From contig NZ_JPLE01000058.1 in assembly GCF_001010415.1 (NCBI RefSeq), positions 1 to 64,000 of the forward strand: DNA of 64,000 nucleotides. Reading direction: 5' to 3'. Below are positions 37,215 through 45,090 of the stretch, in pieces (the first letter of the stretch is position 1; each line of letters begins with the position of its first letter). Under the pieces are notes generated by a model. The model did no database searches. It had not been told where the DNA came from and saw only the letters and a list, made by a program, of their open reading frames with translations. A program made the position numbers and the translations under genes. The stretch is from Xanthomonas pisi DSM 18956. Its GTDB lineage: Bacteria; Pseudomonadota; Gammaproteobacteria; Xanthomonadales; Xanthomonadaceae.

Positions 37215-37742
37215 TCAGCGTTGCGGAAAGCGGAGGTAGGTGGAAAGTATGTATTTGTCTCCACTATGCGGTGGCCTGCCTTGGTGGGCGTACATCCAAT
37301 ATGGTGGAAACATTAAAAGCCTGCCGGCTCTTGGTTTGACACCATAGTCCAACCCTGGAAACCAAGTTTCGCCACCTTCCGAGACATCGTTGAGATACCA
37401 CAGAAAAACAAGGTATCGATCGCATACGTTGTTTATGGAGTCGAAATGTGTCTGGAAGCGTTCATCGCTTTCCGCGCGATAGCGCTTGAGAATCAGTGGG
37501 CTGAGTAGCGGGCTATCAGGGATCGCAATGTCCAGGTCTATTTCAGTGTTATAGCGCTTGAGCTCCTCGCTGATCAGCGAGCGGAAGAATCCCAGAAAGG
37601 CACGATCGGACAGTTTGGAGATATCCAACTCCGTCCAGGCGCTTTCCTCCAGACCCTGGCGAATGCCTTGACCATTTCTTTCGTGAAATTCGCTGAGCGC
37701 CTGAAAAGAATCGATCAGCTTGGCGCACAACTGTGCGGACAA
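37215..37742 (-). CDS. 2OG-Fe(II) dioxygenase (prolyl-hydroxylase-like)
   Basis: About 175 residues of a 2-oxoglutarate/iron dioxygenase. The metal triad is visible: His and Asp of HFD (codons at 37446-37448 and 37440-37442) and the distal His of YAHQGRP (37284-37286). The 2OG-binding tail SGDKYILSTYLRF follows. This fits small prolyl-4-hydroxylase-type enzymes of the PKHD family. The frame runs open to 37955, but that part overlaps the receptor gene. Between the receptor stop and the TTG at 37742 no ATG, GTG or TTG exists in frame, although similarity to the family begins about 12 residues earlier. The true start may be this TTG or a rare codon. The stop abuts the sulfotransferase stop head-on. 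Confidence 0.75.
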   Translation of the reverse strand: MSAQLCAKLIDSFQALSEFHERNGQGIRQGLEESAWTELDISKLSDRAFLGFFRSLISEELKRYNTEIDLDIAIPDSPLLSPLILKRYRAESDERFQTHFDSINNVCDRYLVFLWYLNDVSEGGETWFPGLDYGVKPRAGRLLMFPPYWMYAHQGRPPHSGDKYILSTYLRFPQR

Positions 37743-37786
37743 ACTATTGTCTTTTGTTCGAATGAAATGCCGAAGGTGACCCGGAG

Positions 37787-37819
37787 AGGAGGATGCCGCA
37801 AAAGCGGCATCCTCCTTTT
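37787..37819. other. 13-bp perfect hairpin between receptor copy 2 and the 2OG oxygenase
   Basis: AGGAGGATGCCGC and GCGGCATCCTCCT enclose an AAAA loop. Read on the plus strand it is followed by T-rich sequence like a terminator. On the minus strand, where the genes lie, there is no T tract. It therefore may attenuate or stabilise the receptor-oxygenase transcript and, on the other strand, stop antisense transcription. Confidence 0.6.
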
Positions 37820-37830
37820 CCTTTTTCAGA

Positions 37831-40758
37831 TCAGAATCGTGCAGTCCAGCGCATCCAGTAGTACCTGCCGATGGCATCGTAGGTCCGCAAGTCGGTGGAG
37901 GCATTGAAGCCGGAATAAACCAGTGGCGGCTGACGATCCGCCAGGTTGCGAACACCGATTTGAATCGTACTGTTATTCAACGATTCAAGGCGATACCCGA
38001 GCTGGAAGTCCGTCTGGGTATAGGAGGGTACCTGACGCTTGGCCACATAGCCGTCGGTACCTACTTCTGCGACATCCGGTGCTTCGTTGACGTGGTGGAC
38101 ATACCGTGTTGTCAGGCTTGCATTCAGGTTGCCATAAGTCCAGGTCAAATCGTTAAGCGCGCGCCAGCGTGCGATATTCCCGAACCCCGACGATGCGGAA
38201 TCAACGAACGTGCCGGCGAGTCCTTTGCTTTCCGGAATGCCCGGGAATGCTCCGACGTCGCTAGTCGGATCTCCAGACAACAGACGAACGTCGTACTGAC
38301 GGATATATGTTGTATCGAGATTCCACGAGAGCTTGCCCCACGCAGCTTCCTGAGTGGTGTAGCGGAACCCGAGATCGACGCCGCTGGTCCGCAGCTCACC
38401 AAAGTTGCCGATCACGTTCGTCATTTGCGCAACGTCGCCTGCTTCGTCGCGAATGAAGGTGTCGCAGTAGCGGCCGAATTGGTAGCACTGGTTCAGCATC
38501 ACGGTTTCTGGAAGATTGGTGATGAACTGATCCAGGCTTACGCGCCAATAGTCGGCGGTTACGCTAAAGCCTTCGAGCCAGCTCGGGCTATACACGAAAC
38601 CATACGTGAAAACGTCGCCTTCTTCTGGCTGGAGGTTCGGGTTGGAGACCTGGAAAGAGGTGACCTGGTTGTTGCTCTGACGGAAGGAGCCGTCAGGCGC
38701 GACACCTGCGCAGGCGCGCGGATCGGCTGTCGCCTGCCCCGAGTAACCGTTACAAGGATCGACATAGCTGTTTGCGCTTGGTGCTGTGGGTGAAAACAGG
38801 TCACCAATCGTAGGTGCGCGGAAGACGTCTGCGTAGGTGCCGCGGATCAACAGGTCGGAGAAAGGCTTCCATTCCAGCCCGATTTTCGAGTTGTTGGTGC
38901 CGCCGAAATTGGAGTAATCCGAGTAACGGGTTCCAAGTGTCAGATTGAGCTTCTCTGCGAAAGGCGCATCGGTCAGCAGTGGGACTAGTACTTCGGCGTA
39001 GATTTCGTTGACGTCAAACTTTCCAGAAATATCACCAAACGTACATGCTTCCTGCGTGGTCAAGCAGACAGTTTCACCCGGTGGAATGATCGTGAGGAAA
39101 TCACTGGTCGAACTTGCTGACTCCTCGCGTCGCTCCACGCCAACGGCCAATGAGACGGTTCCTGCGGGGATATCAAACAGGTCACCTGTTGCGTTGGCGT
39201 TGAAAACTTTGAGAGTGTTTTCGTTGGTATTGGTAATGGTTGGATTGATCAGGCCAAGCGCAGTCAATTGAGCCCGTCCTGCAGCCGTGCTCGCATCTGG
39301 TGCCGGCCCCAGGAAGTTGACCGGCAAGCAGCCATTGATGGCCGTGGCAGGGTTGCCTGGCGTCCGGACGCAAATAGGATTTCCGGTTGCTGGATCGATC
39401 ATGGACGGGCCCAGTGCTGCGGTGAGGCCAGGGCTGAACAAATACCCTTTCACCGACGATGACTGTGGTGAGCGGCCGTACCCGTACGATGCATCCCAAC
39501 TCCAGCTGCTGTCACCAAACGCTCCGCGAAGACCTCCGGTGATCTGGTAGGTCTCCGTTACGAAGCGGGTCGTGCGCGTGGGGATGAAATCACGAAGGCG
39601 CAGACGCGCGTCCGTAATATCGACTCCGAAGGGGTTGTACAAACTATTGGCGCTGATCGGAACGTCATCCACTGCAGGTCGGCCGTCGAACGGCAGAGGT
39701 GCCAGCGCAAAGGAGGACTCGGTCCGCAGCCACGAGCCAAGTACAAACGCTTCGACGTTGTCACTGAGCTTGTAAGTGCCGTTCATGAAGAGGCTGGTCC
39801 GCTCCTGCGGTGTCAGCGTCAAGTTTCCATCGGCCTGATAGTTATAAACATCGGTTTGCGGATTGAAGCAACGAAAGTCCGAAGGTGACGAGCCAGGACG
39901 CCCATCGATTCGCGTAAGAGTAACGTTCGCGCCAGCGCCACAATTGGGGTCAGCTAAATTGACGCCAGTGGCATTCCCACGCGGCACGACATAGCGGCCA
40001 GTCAAAATGCGGCTCGTCCCACCAATGCCTTTTTCGCCAGCGTAAAGTTGATAAGGCTGGCTTGAGTAGGTGCGATCTGCCGCACGTACTTCTTCGGCTT
40101 TATCGTAGCTTGCGCCAAGCATGAGGCTGCCACGATCGTTTGTCATGCCGAAAACGGCGTCATACCGCTCAGTCGACGCGTCACCGCGTGACGATGTTCC
40201 GTAATAGGCGCTTGCTTCAACACCGTCAAAATTCTTGCGGAGAATGAAGTTGACGACACCGCCAATCGCGTCAGAGCCGTAGATGGCCGATGCGCCATCC
40301 TTCAGCACCTCGACGCGTTCAATCAGACCTAGAGGGATGGAGTTGATGTCCACCGCGCCGTTCGCGTTGCTGACGGTGCCAATCCAGCGCCTACCGTCGA
40401 CCAAGACGAGTGATCGGTTGACACCAAGTCCGCGCAGATCAACTGTAGCCGCGCCTGCGCCACCGCCATTGTTGACCTGAGGATTGGTGGCGGCGCCGGC
40501 AATGGCAGGCGTGCGCTGGAGAAATTCGCCGACAGTTGCCGCGCCGGAACTCTGGATCGTTTGACGATCAATCACGAATACGGGGCTGGAAGTCTCCAGA
40601 TCAGCGCGCTTAATGCGTGATCCGGTCACTTCAATTTTGTCGAGGTTGGTTGTTGTGCCGGCGGATGTGTCCTGTGCGAAGGATGTCGATGAATAAGCTC
40701 CTCCAACAACAAGCGCAAGTACAACGGCGTCACGCAGTTTGCTTGACGTGCACTTCAT
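37831..40758 (-). CDS. TonB-dependent receptor (accessory locus, copy 2)
   Basis: A 975-residue TonB receptor related in layout to the one at 32254. It has the N-terminal SKLRDA motif, a signal peptide ending near residue 28 (SFA), a TonB-box IEVTG at residues 42-46, a plug with VDLRGLGVNRSLVLVDGRR, and a C-terminal aromatic strand (MRWTARF). The ATG at 40758 has a GGAGAGAGAG ribosome site, as in copy 1. The frame is open 147 bp upstream without coding character. It is followed by the 2OG oxygenase 88 bp later on the same strand. The ligand is unknown. Confidence 0.92.
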   Translation of the reverse strand: MKCTSSKLRDAVVLALVVGGAYSSTSFAQDTSAGTTTNLDKIEVTGSRIKRADLETSSPVFVIDRQTIQSSGAATVGEFLQRTPAIAGAATNPQVNNGGGAGAATVDLRGLGVNRSLVLVDGRRWIGTVSNANGAVDINSIPLGLIERVEVLKDGASAIYGSDAIGGVVNFILRKNFDGVEASAYYGTSSRGDASTERYDAVFGMTNDRGSLMLGASYDKAEEVRAADRTYSSQPYQLYAGEKGIGGTSRILTGRYVVPRGNATGVNLADPNCGAGANVTLTRIDGRPGSSPSDFRCFNPQTDVYNYQADGNLTLTPQERTSLFMNGTYKLSDNVEAFVLGSWLRTESSFALAPLPFDGRPAVDDVPISANSLYNPFGVDITDARLRLRDFIPTRTTRFVTETYQITGGLRGAFGDSSWSWDASYGYGRSPQSSSVKGYLFSPGLTAALGPSMIDPATGNPICVRTPGNPATAINGCLPVNFLGPAPDASTAAGRAQLTALGLINPTITNTNENTLKVFNANATGDLFDIPAGTVSLAVGVERREESASSTSDFLTIIPPGETVCLTTQEACTFGDISGKFDVNEIYAEVLVPLLTDAPFAEKLNLTLGTRYSDYSNFGGTNNSKIGLEWKPFSDLLIRGTYADVFRAPTIGDLFSPTAPSANSYVDPCNGYSGQATADPRACAGVAPDGSFRQSNNQVTSFQVSNPNLQPEEGDVFTYGFVYSPSWLEGFSVTADYWRVSLDQFITNLPETVMLNQCYQFGRYCDTFIRDEAGDVAQMTNVIGNFGELRTSGVDLGFRYTTQEAAWGKLSWNLDTTYIRQYDVRLLSGDPTSDVGAFPGIPESKGLAGTFVDSASSGFGNIARWRALNDLTWTYGNLNASLTTRYVHHVNEAPDVAEVGTDGYVAKRQVPSYTQTDFQLGYRLESLNNSTIQIGVRNLADRQPPLVYSGFNASTDLRTYDAIGRYYWMRWTARF

Positions 40759-40859
40759 GGGCTCTCTCTCCGTGTAACGGTTAGGTTGGCCTGGCAGGCG
40801 GGTCCGAAGATGCGGTCCCAAAGCGTCAGGGTGAACCGATGGTATATGGCCGTCCCTAA

Positions 40860-40878
40860 AAATTAAAGTCCCGTTAAC
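40860..40878 (-). promoter_or_regulatory. 19-nt motif shared by both receptor promoters (copy 2)
   Basis: On the minus strand GTTAACGGGACTTTAATTT lies 101 bp upstream of the receptor ATG. It matches the motif before receptor copy 1 in 16 of 19 positions, with the differences confined to the central triplet. A candidate -10 (CATATA/TATACC) follows 11-13 nt downstream. Confidence 0.55.
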
Positions 40879-40891
40879 TTTTGTTCCTATG

Positions 40892-40924
40892 AACGAAAAC
40901 GCCACCGTATGTGACGGTGGCGTT
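40892..40924 (-). terminator. Terminator after the 289-aa exported protein gene
   Basis: An 11-bp perfect stem (AACGCCACCGT with ACGGTGGCGTT) and 5-nt loop; the minus-strand tail is TTTTCGTTC. It isolates the gene from receptor copy 2. Confidence 0.75.
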
Positions 40925-40946
40925 ATGATTTCAAAACGGAAGAAGA

Positions 40947-41816
40947 TTACAGGTCTTGCTCATACCTGACGTACGGGATCGTCCCGTCACTGTTGCTCTC
41001 GTTATTCGGCGCAAACGGGTTCTTGCCGCGCGAGATGACGTTCTCCGCGCCGACCGTCAACTGGCCGCTCCACGGGGTGCGCCAGGTCAGGCCCAGGCCC
41101 AGGCCTTCCCATTTTTCCGGCTGGCCTGGGACATCGACGACGCGGCCGATGACATTGGCGCTGAAGGCGCCGTAGCCGCCGCCGACGCTCAGGGTCTTGC
41201 TGTCCCACTGGTCGGCGATGGCCGGGGAGACGTCGGCCAGCGGGACCAGGCGCGCGCGGGCGTAGGTGCCGCCGATCGAAACGAAGCCTTCGCGGCCGAT
41301 GTTCTTCTGGCCGAACACGGTCAGATCGTTCTGCTCGACACGGGTCAGGGGCGCCTTGCCGGCGCCGATCAACCAGGCCGGCAGGGTGTCGCGACCGGCG
41401 CCGGCGGTGACGCCGACGCGGCCGCTGCCACGGTTGAAGCCCAGCGTGCCGGACACGCGACGCGATGCGGCAGCGCTGTCTTCTTCATCGTCGCCGATGC
41501 CGGCGAGCAGGCAGTGACTGGCGAGACCGCTGATGTTGGTGCCACGGCTGCTATTGCAGAGTAGGCCCAGCGAATCGCCCGAGGTCAGGCCGAACGCGGC
41601 ATCCAGCGAATTGCGGCCGAAATGCCAGCGCGCGCCGGCCTTCTGCTCGCCAGTGGGTTCCAGGTAGAGAAAGGCCTCCACCTTGCCGCTGCCCTTGTTC
41701 CACACCGGCAGGATGGTGCTCTCGCGCAACTGCTGGGACGCCGACTGCGCATGCACACCCGTGGCTGCCGCAAGGGCAACCAGCAAAGCGAGCGGAAGGC
41801 GCAGAAGGTGTCGCAT
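40947..41816 (-). CDS. Exported protein of unknown function, probable outer-membrane barrel
   Basis: A 289-residue protein not assigned to a known family here. A clear signal peptide ends at VHA near residue 23. The mature part is rich in alternating short segments (VEAFLYLE, RWHFGRNSLDAAFGL, VSGTLGFN, VSIGGTYARARL, LSVGGGYGAFSANVIGRV, GLGLTWRTPWSGQLTVGAENV) that read like antiparallel beta strands. One cysteine pair (LLCNSS and SHCLL) is present near residue 90-105. The last strand YVRYEQDL is amphipathic but does not end in Phe. It has its own promoter and terminator, so it is a single-gene unit. Confidence 0.7.
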   Translation of the reverse strand: MRHLLRLPLALLVALAAATGVHAQSASQQLRESTILPVWNKGSGKVEAFLYLEPTGEQKAGARWHFGRNSLDAAFGLTSGDSLGLLCNSSRGTNISGLASHCLLAGIGDDEEDSAAASRRVSGTLGFNRGSGRVGVTAGAGRDTLPAWLIGAGKAPLTRVEQNDLTVFGQKNIGREGFVSIGGTYARARLVPLADVSPAIADQWDSKTLSVGGGYGAFSANVIGRVVDVPGQPEKWEGLGLGLTWRTPWSGQLTVGAENVISRGKNPFAPNNESNSDGTIPYVRYEQDL

Positions 41817-41870
41817 ACCAGAGTTCAGACCCAGGGGCAGTTGTTAAGTTCCCGAGAGCGGGCAATGGGA

Positions 41871-41899
41871 ATGCTAGGGCGTTTATGATTATTTAACAA
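41871..41899 (-). promoter_or_regulatory. Candidate promoter of the 289-aa exported protein
   Basis: On the minus strand TTGTTA (41899-41894) and TAGCAT (41876-41871) are separated by 17 bp. Transcription would start about 48 nt before the ATG. Confidence 0.45.
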
Positions 41900-41935
41900 G
41901 TGGTCGCGTTCCCCGAAACGCAGCGCAGATGCTAT

Positions 41936-42826
41936 CTATTGCAACCGTTCCGGTGCCTGCTGAGAGGGCTGCGCCTTACTGAAAAGTACGGCCAGCTCGG
42001 TCAACGGAAAGTGATACTCGCGGCCACAGAACTCGCAGCGGACCTCCACCTCTCCAGTCGCTTCAGCGGCTGCGCGTGCCTCTTCTTCACCCAGCGATTC
42101 CAGCATGGAGGCAACCCGCTCGCGGGAGCAGGAGCAGCCGAAGCTCAGCGGTTTGCCGCCCAGCAGCTGCGGGTCTTCTTCATGGAACAGGCGGTGCAGC
42201 AGGTCTTCGCCGGCCACCGACAACAGCTCGGGCGCGCCGAGGGTGTCGAACAGGGCGCCGATGCGGGTCCAGCCGTCGTTGTCGCCTTCATCGCCAGGCA
42301 GCTTCTGCAGCAGCAGGCCGGCGGCCTGATCCGGGCCGGCGGCCAGCAACAGGCGGGTCGGCAACTGCTCGGACTGCTGGAAATAGGTTTCGAAGGCTTC
42401 GGCCAGATCCGGGGCCTGCATGCCCACCAAGCTCTGGTAGCGCTGCGGTTCGCGTGGGTCCAGGCCGGGGTTTTCGATGGTGATCGCCAGCAGCGCGGCC
42501 TCGCCCAGCTCGCGCAGGTCGGTGGGCGCGTCGGCACCCTCGGCCAGTTGCACGATGCCGCGCAAGGTGCCCGCAGCGGTGCATTCGGCAAACAGGGTGC
42601 GCAGGGTGTCATTGCCGCGCAGCTGCACCGACAGGCGCCCGTCGACCTTGGTGTGGCCGGTGAACAGGGCGGCTGCCACCGCCGCTTCGCCCAGCAGCTG
42701 GCGCGCGGCAGGCGGGTACTCGGCTGCGCCCTGGACATCGTGCCAGGCCTTGGTCAGACGCACATGGACTCCACGCACGCCGGCGGCAGGCAGCAGGAAA
42801 CGGGAAAGCTGATCGTGATCGGTCAT
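41936..42826 (-). CDS. hslO: Redox-regulated chaperone Hsp33
   Basis: A 296-residue holdase chaperone that is activated by oxidation. The C-terminal zinc centre is complete: C231-x-C233 ([10 protein letters not shown]) and C264-x-x-C267 (CEFCG). When oxidised these form disulfides and unfold the linker. The N-terminal substrate-binding domain has the normal length. It is divergent from mtgA with 75 bp between the starts. Confidence 0.95.
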   Translation of the reverse strand: MTDHDQLSRFLLPAAGVRGVHVRLTKAWHDVQGAAEYPPAARQLLGEAAVAAALFTGHTKVDGRLSVQLRGNDTLRTLFAECTAAGTLRGIVQLAEGADAPTDLRELGEAALLAITIENPGLDPREPQRYQSLVGMQAPDLAEAFETYFQQSEQLPTRLLLAAGPDQAAGLLLQKLPGDEGDNDGWTRIGALFDTLGAPELLSVAGEDLLHRLFHEEDPQLLGGKPLSFGCSCSRERVASMLESLGEEEARAAAEATGEVEVRCEFCGREYHFPLTELAVLFSKAQPSQQAPERLQ

Positions 42827-42901
42827 GGAGACATCGGACGTAAGGGACGCCGGTTGCCGGATAATGCGGCAGGCATCGGGATTGAAGGTCGAAGCGAACT
42901 A

Positions 42902-43639
42902 ATGGGGACGGATGCATTGGATGGCAAGCAGGTGACACCACCACGGCGGCGGCGCTGGCTGCGCTGGATCCTGGCGGCGCCGCTGCTGTTCGCCGCGGCG
43001 AGCGTGCTGCAGGTGCTGGTGCTGCGGGTGGTCGACCCGCCGATCAGCAGCATGATGGTCGGGCGCTACCTGGAGGCCTGGGGCGAGGGGGACGGGAGCT
43101 TTTCCCTGCACCAGCAGTGGCGCGATTACGATCAGATCGCTTCCAGCCTGCCGATTTCGGTGGTCGCTGCCGAGGATCAGCAGTTTCCGATGCACCACGG
43201 CTTCGATCTGCAGGCGATCGAGAAGGCACGCGATCACAATGCGCGTGGCGGGCGCGTGCGCGGGGCCAGCACGATCAGTCAGCAGGTCGCCAAGAATGTC
43301 TTTCTCTGGCAGGGGCGCAGCTGGGTGCGCAAAGGCCTGGAAGCCTGGTACACCGTCTTGATCGAGCTGTTATGGCCCAAGCAGCGCATTCTGGAGATGT
43401 ACCTCAACGTGGCCGAATTCGGCGACGGGGTATACGGCGCACAGGCGGCCGCGCGGCAGTTCTGGGGCAAGGATGCGGCAGGCCTGTCGCCCACCGAGTC
43501 GGCGCGTCTGGCCGCGGTATTGCCCTCTCCGCGCCGCTACGATGCGCGCCGGCCTGGCGCCTACGTGCAGCGACGCACCGCCTGGATCCAGCGGCAGGCG
43601 CGCCAGCTGGGCGGCGCTGCGTACCTGCAGGCGCGGTGA
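42902..43639 (+). CDS. mtgA: Monofunctional peptidoglycan glycosyltransferase
   Basis: A 245-residue GT51 enzyme that polymerises glycan strands from lipid II. One membrane helix (about 20-40) anchors it to the inner membrane. The catalytic Glu is E91 in [14 protein letters not shown], followed by [16 protein letters not shown] and [11 protein letters not shown], the other GT51 motifs. No transpeptidase domain follows, so it is the monofunctional form. The next gene begins 1 bp after its stop. Confidence 0.95.
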   Translation: MGTDALDGKQVTPPRRRRWLRWILAAPLLFAAASVLQVLVLRVVDPPISSMMVGRYLEAWGEGDGSFSLHQQWRDYDQIASSLPISVVAAEDQQFPMHHGFDLQAIEKARDHNARGGRVRGASTISQQVAKNVFLWQGRSWVRKGLEAWYTVLIELLWPKQRILEMYLNVAEFGDGVYGAQAAARQFWGKDAAGLSPTESARLAAVLPSPRRYDARRPGAYVQRRTAWIQRQARQLGGAAYLQAR

Positions 43640-43640
43640 G

Positions 43641-44687
43641 GTGAGTACCATCGCCCCCGCGCAATTGCCGGCCGTCACCGAACGCCTCACGGTGGTGATC
43701 GCGGCCTTCAACGAAGAAGCCAGCATTCCGCTGTTGCATCCGCGCCTGTGTACGGTGCTGGCGGGCTTGCATGGCTTGCAGACGCGTGTGCTGTATGTCG
43801 ATGACGGCAGTACCGACGATACCTGGAACGTCCTGCAGGCACTTGCGCGGGACGATGCGCAGGTCAGCGCGCTTCGGCTATCGCGGAATTTCGGCAAGGA
43901 AGTGGCGGTGTCCGCAGGCCTGGATCATGTGCTGCCGGGCGCGGTGGTGCTGCTCGATGCAGACGGGCAGGATCCGCCGGAACTGATTCCCGAGTTCGTC
44001 GCCCTCTGGCGCGCCGGCTACGACAACATCTTCGGGACGCGCATCTTTCGCGAGGGCGAGGGCTGGCTCAAGCGCGGCGCGGCGCACGCGTTCTATCGCG
44101 TCATTCGGCGCTTGTCGCGCACCCCGATCCCGGCCGATACCGGCGATTTCCGACTGCTCTCGCCACGTGTGGTGCAGGCCTTGCAGCAGTTGCGCGAGCG
44201 GCACCGCTTCATGAAGGGCTTGTTCGGCTGGGTGGGATTCCGTCAGGTGGCATTGCCGTACCGGCGCGAGCCGCGCTTGTCCGGGGATAGCAAGTTCACG
44301 GTGTGGCGGCTATGGAACTTCGCACTGGACGGCATCACCAGTTTTTCCACGGTGCCGTTGCGCGCAGCGACCTACCTGGGGCTGATGACGGCGCTGGTGG
44401 CATTTCTGTTCGGGGCCTGGGTGGTGGTCAAGGCGGCGCTGATCGGCGACCCGGTGGCCGGCTGGCCGACCATGATGTCGGTGATCCTGTTTCTGGGCGG
44501 CATCCAGTTGATTGCGTTGGGATTGATCGGCGAATACCTGGGCAGGTTGTACGACGAGGCCAAGCAGCGTCCGCTGTACCTGGTCGATACCCACCGCGGC
44601 GCGGTGGGAGTAGTCTGCGACGACCAGACCAAGCGCGGAGCGGGCCATGCAGACCGTACGACAGCTGTTGGGGACCAAACAGGTTGA
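43641..44687 (+). CDS. GT2 glycosyltransferase, DPM/GtrB-like membrane enzyme
   Basis: A 348-residue family-2 glycosyltransferase. The GT-A domain has FNEEAS near residue 22, YVDDGSTDDT near residue 52 and the metal-binding DADGQDP near residue 98. Two C-terminal membrane helices (about 240-270 and 280-305) are followed by LGEYLGRLYDEAKQRPLY, as in polyprenyl-phosphate sugar transferases. It probably charges a lipid carrier with a sugar for envelope glycans. The GTG at 43641, directly after the mtgA stop, is chosen; the longer open frame overlaps mtgA. Its last 41 bp overlap the CBS gene. Confidence 0.85.
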   Translation: MSTIAPAQLPAVTERLTVVIAAFNEEASIPLLHPRLCTVLAGLHGLQTRVLYVDDGSTDDTWNVLQALARDDAQVSALRLSRNFGKEVAVSAGLDHVLPGAVVLLDADGQDPPELIPEFVALWRAGYDNIFGTRIFREGEGWLKRGAAHAFYRVIRRLSRTPIPADTGDFRLLSPRVVQALQQLRERHRFMKGLFGWVGFRQVALPYRREPRLSGDSKFTVWRLWNFALDGITSFSTVPLRAATYLGLMTALVAFLFGAWVVVKAALIGDPVAGWPTMMSVILFLGGIQLIALGLIGEYLGRLYDEAKQRPLYLVDTHRGAVGVVCDDQTKRGAGHADRTTAVGDQTG

Positions 44688-45075
44688 GGTATTCGCGGTT
44701 GCGGCCGATGCCGCAGTGATCGAGGCGATCCGGCTGATGGCCGAAAAGGGCATCGGTGCGGTGTTGGTGATGGACGGGGAGCGACTGGTCGGCATCGTGT
44801 CCGAACGCGATTACGCGCGCAAGGTGGTATTGCGCGATCGCTCGTCGGCCACCACCAGCGTGGCGGAGATCATGAGTGCGCAGGTGGTGACGGTGTCGCC
44901 GTCCGAGACCGTGGACCGCTGCATGCAGTTGATGACCGATGGCCGCTTCCGGCATCTGCCGGTGGTGGAAAATGGCCGCGTGCAGGGCGTGATCTCGATC
45001 GGCGACCTGGTCAAGGCGGTGATCGAGATGCAGCAGCGCGACATCGATCAACTGCAGCGCTATATCGCCAGCTGA
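44647..45075 (+). CDS. CBS-domain pair protein
   Basis: A 142-residue stand-alone protein made of two CBS domains (about residues 8-62 and 75-132), e.g. LMAEKGIGAVLVMDGERLVGIVSERDY-type and FRHLPVVENGRVQGVISIGDLV-type segments. Such pairs bind adenosine nucleotides and act as sensors; no effector domain is attached. The ATG lies inside the end of the glycosyltransferase gene, giving a 41-bp overlap in another frame. This suggests translational coupling. Confidence 0.88.
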   Translation: MQTVRQLLGTKQVEVFAVAADAAVIEAIRLMAEKGIGAVLVMDGERLVGIVSERDYARKVVLRDRSSATTSVAEIMSAQVVTVSPSETVDRCMQLMTDGRFRHLPVVENGRVQGVISIGDLVKAVIEMQQRDIDQLQRYIAS

Positions 45076-45090
45076 GGCCGGCGCCGGCAG

